Below are positions 60,727 to 64,000 of a stretch of 64,000 nucleotides of DNA, piece by piece. The stretch lies in contig NZ_CP079107.1 in the NCBI RefSeq assembly GCF_019285735.1, forward strand, positions 2,666,001 to 2,730,000, read 5' to 3'. Source of the DNA: Paeniglutamicibacter sp. Y32M11 (lineage in GTDB: Bacteria; Actinomycetota; Actinomycetes; Actinomycetales; Micrococcaceae). Position 1 is the stretch's first letter. Every line of letters starts with the position of its first letter. Below the pieces are notes generated by a model. It was given only the letters and a program-made list of their open reading frames with translations, was not told where the DNA came from and made no database searches. Position numbers and translations under genes: made by a program.

Positions 60727-61341
60727 CTACCGCTGGAGCCACCGCGCCAGAAGTCCCCGCGGGATTTCGGGCGCGGTCAGGGCGAAGCTCTGGTGATCTG
60801 CCCAGGCCCCGTTGATGTGCAGAAAATCCTTACGCAGGCCCTCATCGCGGAAGCCAAGTTTTTCCACCAACCGCAGGCTTGGCGCATTCTGCGGCCGGAT
60901 GTTGATTTCGATGCGGTGCAGCCCCATCGTCAAAAAACAGTGGTCCACGGCCACGGCCACTGCCTCCGGCGTCAAACCCGCCCCGGCGTGCTGCGCATCA
61001 ATCCAGTAGCCGATCGATCCGCTGCGTGCGGCTCCCCACGCGATGGTGGAAACGGTGAGCTGCCCAATGATCGGGGCCGAGCGCACGTGCAGCGACGGCA
61101 GGGTGATGGCCCAGGGCAAACACTGTCCCTGACGCGCAGCCCGGTTCTGCGTTGACACCATCGCCGAGAAGTTGGCCGGGTAGCCGGCGCCATCGGGAAG
61201 CGTCGCGTCCCAGGGGGTGAGCCAATCTGCGTTAGCCCGGCGCAAGGCCGTCCATTCGGCCTTGTCGCGACGGCGCATGGGGCGCAGGAGCACGCGTGGT
61301 CCCTGCAGACTCACGGGCCACTGGCGATCAAATTCGGACAT
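60727..61341 (-). CDS. rimJ: GNAT acetyltransferase, RimJ-like
   Basis: 204 aa, leaderless ATG. GPRVLLRPMRRRDKAEWTAL start, SIGYWIDAQHAGAGLTPEAV (acetyl-CoA loop region) and HRIEINIRPQNAPSLRLVEK, the signature of RimJ/RimL ribosomal-protein alanine acetyltransferases. Divergent from fthC with overlapping promoters; the same neighbourhood (rimJ close to 5-formyl-THF cyclo-ligase) occurs as Rv0995/Rv0992c. Confidence 0.85.
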   Translation of the reverse strand: MSEFDRQWPVSLQGPRVLLRPMRRRDKAEWTALRRANADWLTPWDATLPDGAGYPANFSAMVSTQNRAARQGQCLPWAITLPSLHVRSAPIIGQLTVSTIAWGAARSGSIGYWIDAQHAGAGLTPEAVAVAVDHCFLTMGLHRIEINIRPQNAPSLRLVEKLGFRDEGLRKDFLHINGAWADHQSFALTAPEIPRGLLARWLQR

Positions 61342-61347
61342 GTACCA

Positions 61348-61353
61348 ATCCTA
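61348..61353 (-). promoter_or_regulatory. -10 box, leaderless promoter of rimJ
   Basis: TAGGAT on the minus strand, 6 nt before the ATG at 61341. Confidence 0.6.
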
Positions 61354-61379
61354 TCGAGGCGTGGGCGCAGCTCCGTGCA

Positions 61380-61385
61380 TAGACT
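61380..61385 (+). promoter_or_regulatory. -10 box, leaderless promoter of fthC
   Basis: TAGACT, 7 nt before the GTG at 61393; decides this start over the upstream ATG. Confidence 0.6.
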
Positions 61386-61392
61386 GTGGTGC

Positions 61393-61992
61393 GTGAGTGA
61401 GCCGAACAAGGAAACCATCCGCCAACAGCTTCGTGCCCAACGGCGCGCCCTGGGTGCGGCGGGTCGTGAAGAGCAGATGTCCCGGATCACCGAGGAGCTG
61501 TTGCCATGGCTTGAAGATCACGCGCCGCGGCGCTCCGTGACGTGTTTTCTGTCCTACGGCTCCGAGCCACCCACCGCCGCACTGCTGGAGCGACTGGATG
61601 AGGCCGGATACCTGGTTCATGTCCCGATTTGTGAACCGGCCCGGCGCTTGTCATGGACACGCTGGTTTCCGGGTGTCGCGATGAACCGCAGCGCCGTGGG
61701 ACCGATTGATGAACCGGTCGGTGAGCGCCGGGGTACTGAGATGATGGCCGACGTCGATGTCATCATGGTGCCCGCACAAGCGGTTGATGAACATGGTGAT
61801 CGGCTGGGTCAAGGCGGAGGCTACTACGACCGGTTTATCGCCGAACTGCCGGGCCCGGGTCTGCGTCCACAGCTGATCAGCATCGTCTTTGACCACGAGT
61901 TCCTGGCACCCGGGAGCTTCCCCGTCGAACTCTTTGATCAGCGTGTTGATGCGGTGGTGACACCCGCCGGGGTGCGGAACCTCACCACGTAG
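61393..61992 (+). CDS. fthC: 5-formyltetrahydrofolate cyclo-ligase
   Basis: 199 aa from the GTG. KETIRQQLRAQRRAL, FLSYGSEPPTAALLERL, and the ATP-binding GQGGGYYDRFIAEL near the C-terminus are the family signatures. It converts 5-formyl-THF to 5,10-methenyl-THF with ATP. It precedes fmdB as in mycobacteria (Rv0992c-Rv0991c). Confidence 0.88.
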   Translation: MSEPNKETIRQQLRAQRRALGAAGREEQMSRITEELLPWLEDHAPRRSVTCFLSYGSEPPTAALLERLDEAGYLVHVPICEPARRLSWTRWFPGVAMNRSAVGPIDEPVGERRGTEMMADVDVIMVPAQAVDEHGDRLGQGGGYYDRFIAELPGPGLRPQLISIVFDHEFLAPGSFPVELFDQRVDAVVTPAGVRNLTT

Positions 61993-62145
61993 CGCGGTCT
62001 CGGTACGTTAGAATTGGTGTAAGCGGTCACCCACGGGTGCCCGCATCCCCATTTTATTCATCGCTTGCCCGGGGTCCCGAGCGCGGCATATTACCGCCGC
62101 CAACGATCCCGCGGACAGGCACGCACCTCGTGCGAAAGGATCGTA

Positions 62146-62364
62146 ATGCCTACCTATGTTTACGCCTGCAAGGATTGTGGCCACGCCATGGAGGTTGTCC
62201 AGTCGTTCTCCGACGAGGCACTGACCATCTGCCCCGAGTGCCAGGGTGCACTGCGCAAAAAGTTCAACAGCGTCGGAGTGGTCTTTAAGGGATCCGGCTT
62301 CTACAGCAACGATTCCCGATCAACCACCAGCTCCAGCACCCCGGCCGCCGCCAGCGTCAGCTAG
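62146..62364 (+). CDS. FmdB-family zinc-ribbon protein
   Basis: 72 aa from the ATG at 62146, with GAAAGGA upstream. MPTYVYACKDCGHAMEVVQS with a second CPECQG forms a CxxC/CxxC zinc ribbon, then a Ser/Thr-rich disordered tail. The mycobacterial relative Rv0991c (Ruc) is a redox-regulated chaperone; that role is a plausible analogue here. Confidence 0.85.
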   Translation: MPTYVYACKDCGHAMEVVQSFSDEALTICPECQGALRKKFNSVGVVFKGSGFYSNDSRSTTSSSTPAAASVS

Positions 62365-62391
62365 GTAGCAGCAAACCGCTGCTGGGCGGTT

Positions 62392-62410
62392 GGACGGGCA
62401 TCGCCCGTCC
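62392..62410 (+). terminator. Hairpin after fmdB
   Basis: 8-bp GC-rich arms (62392-62399 and 62403-62410), 3-nt loop, no T tract. Confidence 0.5.
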
Positions 62411-62574
62411 CCTCCCCGCACCTAAACTCAGCATCACGATTCGGCACAGTCCTGCCCGGATCGGCCGTGACTCTGCACTTGCCCGCACCATGGGCGCAGG
62501 GGCTTCACGCGGCTTGTTAGCTCCTCGTCATGGGTCCACACCTTCCGGTGGTGGGCCCATGTCTTGCTTAACGC

Positions 62575-63291
62575 ATGCCTATTTTTCGCTCCACCCCCAA
62601 TTCCCCACCGCATCTTCGCCGCCCGGAGCCACGCCGGTCGGCCGGCGAACTCTTCGCCAGATACCGCAGACACCTCACCGCGGCACTGGCCATGGTGGCT
62701 CTGGCGCTCTCCCTGACGGTGCTGGCTCCCGCCACGGAGGAACGCATCAATGTGCTGGTGGCAGCCCGCGATCTACCCGTGGGCAGTGAACTGCACACCC
62801 AGGACCTGCGCACCGCCTCGATCCCCCGGGCCCTGGTACCAAGTGGTGGTTACGAGCTAGGCCCACCTGCCGCAGGTTCCCGACTAGCCATTCCGGTGCT
62901 GGCCGGCACACCGGTGCTGCAGACGATGGTCATCGGTCCCGGGCTGCTGGCGGGTCTGGCTCCGGGCAGCGTCGCGGTTCCGCTTCGATTAGATGATGAA
63001 CAGACAGCGTCGTTGGTGCGTGCCGGCCAACGGGTGGACGTGGTCCTCACGGAGGGCAACGGGTTTGAAACGAAGCTGAATTCGCGGGTGCTGGCCCGGG
63101 CCGTGCCGATCCTCTGGACCGGAGCGCAACTAGCCACCGATGGGCAGAGTCCGTGGGGAGTTTCTTCATCCACCGCGGACGGCGGGTTGATTGTGGTGGG
63201 CACGGGAGCCACGGGTGCCGAAGAACTCTCCACCGCGGCGCAGCGCGGGAGGATTTCGGTGGTTCTGGTCAATCCCGCAGCCGGTGATTAG
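62575..63291 (+). CDS. SAF-domain (CpaB-like) membrane-anchored protein
   Basis: 238 aa. One N-terminal membrane helix (LTAALAMVALALSLTVLAPA), then a SAF domain (INVLVAARDLPVGSELHTQDLR) and the RcpC/CpaB-type C-terminal part (GSVAVPLRLDDEQTASLVRA, GQRVDVVLTEG). CpaB proteins take part in Flp pilus assembly; no tad/cpa genes are in the window, so the role is uncertain. Confidence 0.75.
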   Translation: MPIFRSTPNSPPHLRRPEPRRSAGELFARYRRHLTAALAMVALALSLTVLAPATEERINVLVAARDLPVGSELHTQDLRTASIPRALVPSGGYELGPPAAGSRLAIPVLAGTPVLQTMVIGPGLLAGLAPGSVAVPLRLDDEQTASLVRAGQRVDVVLTEGNGFETKLNSRVLARAVPILWTGAQLATDGQSPWGVSSSTADGGLIVVGTGATGAEELSTAAQRGRISVVLVNPAAGD

Positions 63292-63404
63292 AGCCGGCTG
63301 GCCCGGCGCGGGTGGGGCCCTTCCGGCTAGCGAGCGGTTAAAACCACTTTATGGGTGCGTGGCTCAGGCTGCGCGTGGGAGGAAAAAAATCCGCCGTCGT
63401 TCGC

Positions 63405-63779
63405 TTAGGACCAGTGGGGCGGGCGCTGCGATTTCATCCAGTCACCCAGATCATCCTCCGCATCACCCCAACGCCGGGGGTCATCCTCCGCCGCCGTCTG
63501 CTCAAACACCGGATCAGCTGTGGGAACGGGGGTGCGGGCGTGCGTTGCTGCGTCGGCTCCTGCATGGGTCCCGGCTTTGGTCCCGGCTTCGGTCCCGGCT
63601 TCGGTCCCCGATGGGGCCTTGGCCGTGCCGAGGGGCTCAGCTTCCGGACGCCCGGCTCCGTGGGGCAACACAAAGGTACCCACCAGCTTCGATTCACTCA
63701 CGCGCTGCGGTTCGGCGGTGTAGCGCCGCGACTTCTTTGCTCGCGGCGCTCCTGCGTCATCGTCCATCATGTTGTTCAC
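63405..63779 (-). CDS. Hypothetical protein with GTEA repeats (124 aa)
   Basis: Start at the GTG 63779 or an ATG at 63770 or 63767. Basic N-terminus (AKKSRRYTAEPQRVSESKLV), central Ala/Thr/Gly-rich part with GTEAGTEAGTKAGTHAG, and an acidic, conserved-looking end (RRWGDAEDDLGDWMKSQRPP). The repeat corresponds to a 12-bp DNA tandem repeat. It follows the helicase-like gene by 9 nt and is probably in its operon. Confidence 0.6.
   Translation of the reverse strand: MNNMMDDDAGAPRAKKSRRYTAEPQRVSESKLVGTFVLPHGAGRPEAEPLGTAKAPSGTEAGTEAGTKAGTHAGADAATHARTPVPTADPVFEQTAAEDDPRRWGDAEDDLGDWMKSQRPPHWS
63567..63602. repeat. 12-bp tandem repeat, three units
   Basis: Three units of GGTCCCGGCTTT/C plus a partial fourth, in frame with the coding sequence, so copy number can change without frameshift. 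Confidence 0.8.
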
Positions 63780-63788
63780 CAGATCCGG

Positions 63789-64000
63789 CTAGACCTCTGC
63801 CAGATCGGAGTGGGTCGAGCCCGGCGCGGACTTCTCCTCGGATTGCGCACCCGAAGAATTCTTCGCGGAGTCAGCATCGCTGTGCCCCAGGCCCAGGAAG
63901 CCGGCCAGATCCTCGGCAACGCGATCGGGATCGGCGAACACATCGATGGTCCACAGTGGCACATAGCGCCAGCCCAGGGACTCAAAGAGCTGCGGTCGCA
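63789..64000 (-). CDS. C-terminal fragment of a probable helicase-nuclease (REase_MTES_1575 type)
   Basis: The frame is open to the right edge and stops at TAG 63789-63791. The visible 69 residues include RPQLFESLGWRYVPLWTIDV then FADPDRVAEDLAGFLGLG. That Leu-Gly-Trp-Arg-x-x-x-x-W/h...F.DP pattern is the end of the Vsr/DUF559-like nuclease domain found at the C-terminus of large actinobacterial DUF4011/superfamily-I helicases. A disordered Ser/Glu-rich tail follows. Assignment rests on this short segment only. Confidence 0.5.
   Translation of the reverse strand, partial: RPQLFESLGWRYVPLWTIDVFADPDRVAEDLAGFLGLGHSDADSAKNSSGAQSEEKSAPGSTHSDLAEV

Noticed and set aside
63567-63602. Short repeats considered as a CRISPR array
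   Set aside because: Units are 12 bp with no spacers and lie in frame inside a coding region. No CRISPR array exists in the window.
1-64000. tRNA, rRNA, insertion sequences, prophage
   Set aside because: Intergenic regions were scanned by eye for T-loop-like sequences, terminal inverted repeats and transposase or integrase motifs; none were seen.

Overview
The window is chromosomal DNA from a high-GC Gram-positive actinobacterium, most likely a member of the Micrococcaceae (Arthrobacter / Glutamicibacter / Paeniglutamicibacter group). The evidence is the many actinobacteria-specific families (DUF3107, DUF3117, DUF3090, SCO1664-like, actinobacterial DapD, TIGR00730, MoeZ with a rhodanese tail), gene order shared with Mycobacterium in several blocks, frequent GTG starts, and many genes whose start codon lies 6-7 nt after a TANNNT -10 box with no leader. 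Genus is not certain from sequence alone. I see no tRNA, rRNA, CRISPR array, insertion sequence or prophage.

Layout. 1-9.2 kb: 3' end of hemA, then moeZ, a TetR regulator, a DUF3107 protein, a pterin dehydratase/VOC fusion, a ferritin-like protein, an RNB exoribonuclease, the DEAD-box helicase rhlE and an orphan beta-class DNA methyltransferase. 9.2-12.6 kb: a sodium:solute symporter with a 43-residue partner protein, an empty stretch, and a PHP phosphoesterase. 12.7-23 kb: aminopeptidase P, a YflT-type membrane protein, the MgtE/CBS-DUF1003-Mrp chain, and the sigE envelope-stress block (tatB, anti-sigma, sigE, O-methyltransferase), then DUF3117, a DivIVA-domain protein and a LOG-family protein. 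23-26.4 kb: a complete glutamate-type ABC transporter. 26.5-33.4 kb: lysine/diaminopimelate genes dapE, dapD and dapC with a lysozyme-like membrane protein, citrate synthase and a 7Fe ferredoxin.

33.5-42.2 kb: an SH3-like small protein, a winged-helix regulator, typA, a condensation-domain/GNAT fusion, an alpha/beta hydrolase, a mechanosensitive-channel-like protein and a CrtA-like protein. 42.2-47.2 kb is the accessory part: an orphan barstar-like inhibitor, a phosphatase / DUF3090 / kinase-like triad, and two one-gene segments (an orphan protein and msrA). Each segment is bounded by a copy of the 3' end of ychF, a pattern expected for serial insertions at the ychF end. 47.2-64 kb: ychF, rmuC, ispH, xseAB, ppk2, alaA-type aminotransferase, an OpuAC-like lipoprotein with a NUDIX hydrolase, an Lrp regulator, an APH-fold kinase, rimJ, 5-formyltetrahydrofolate cyclo-ligase, an FmdB zinc protein, a SAF-domain protein, and the 3' end of a probable helicase-nuclease.

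Working together: dapC, dapD and dapE are three successive steps to meso-DAP. The gluABCD genes build one importer. xseA and xseB are the two subunits of exonuclease VII. The sigma, anti-sigma and Tat genes form an envelope-stress unit. Nearly all convergent gene pairs share one long stem-loop as a two-way terminator.
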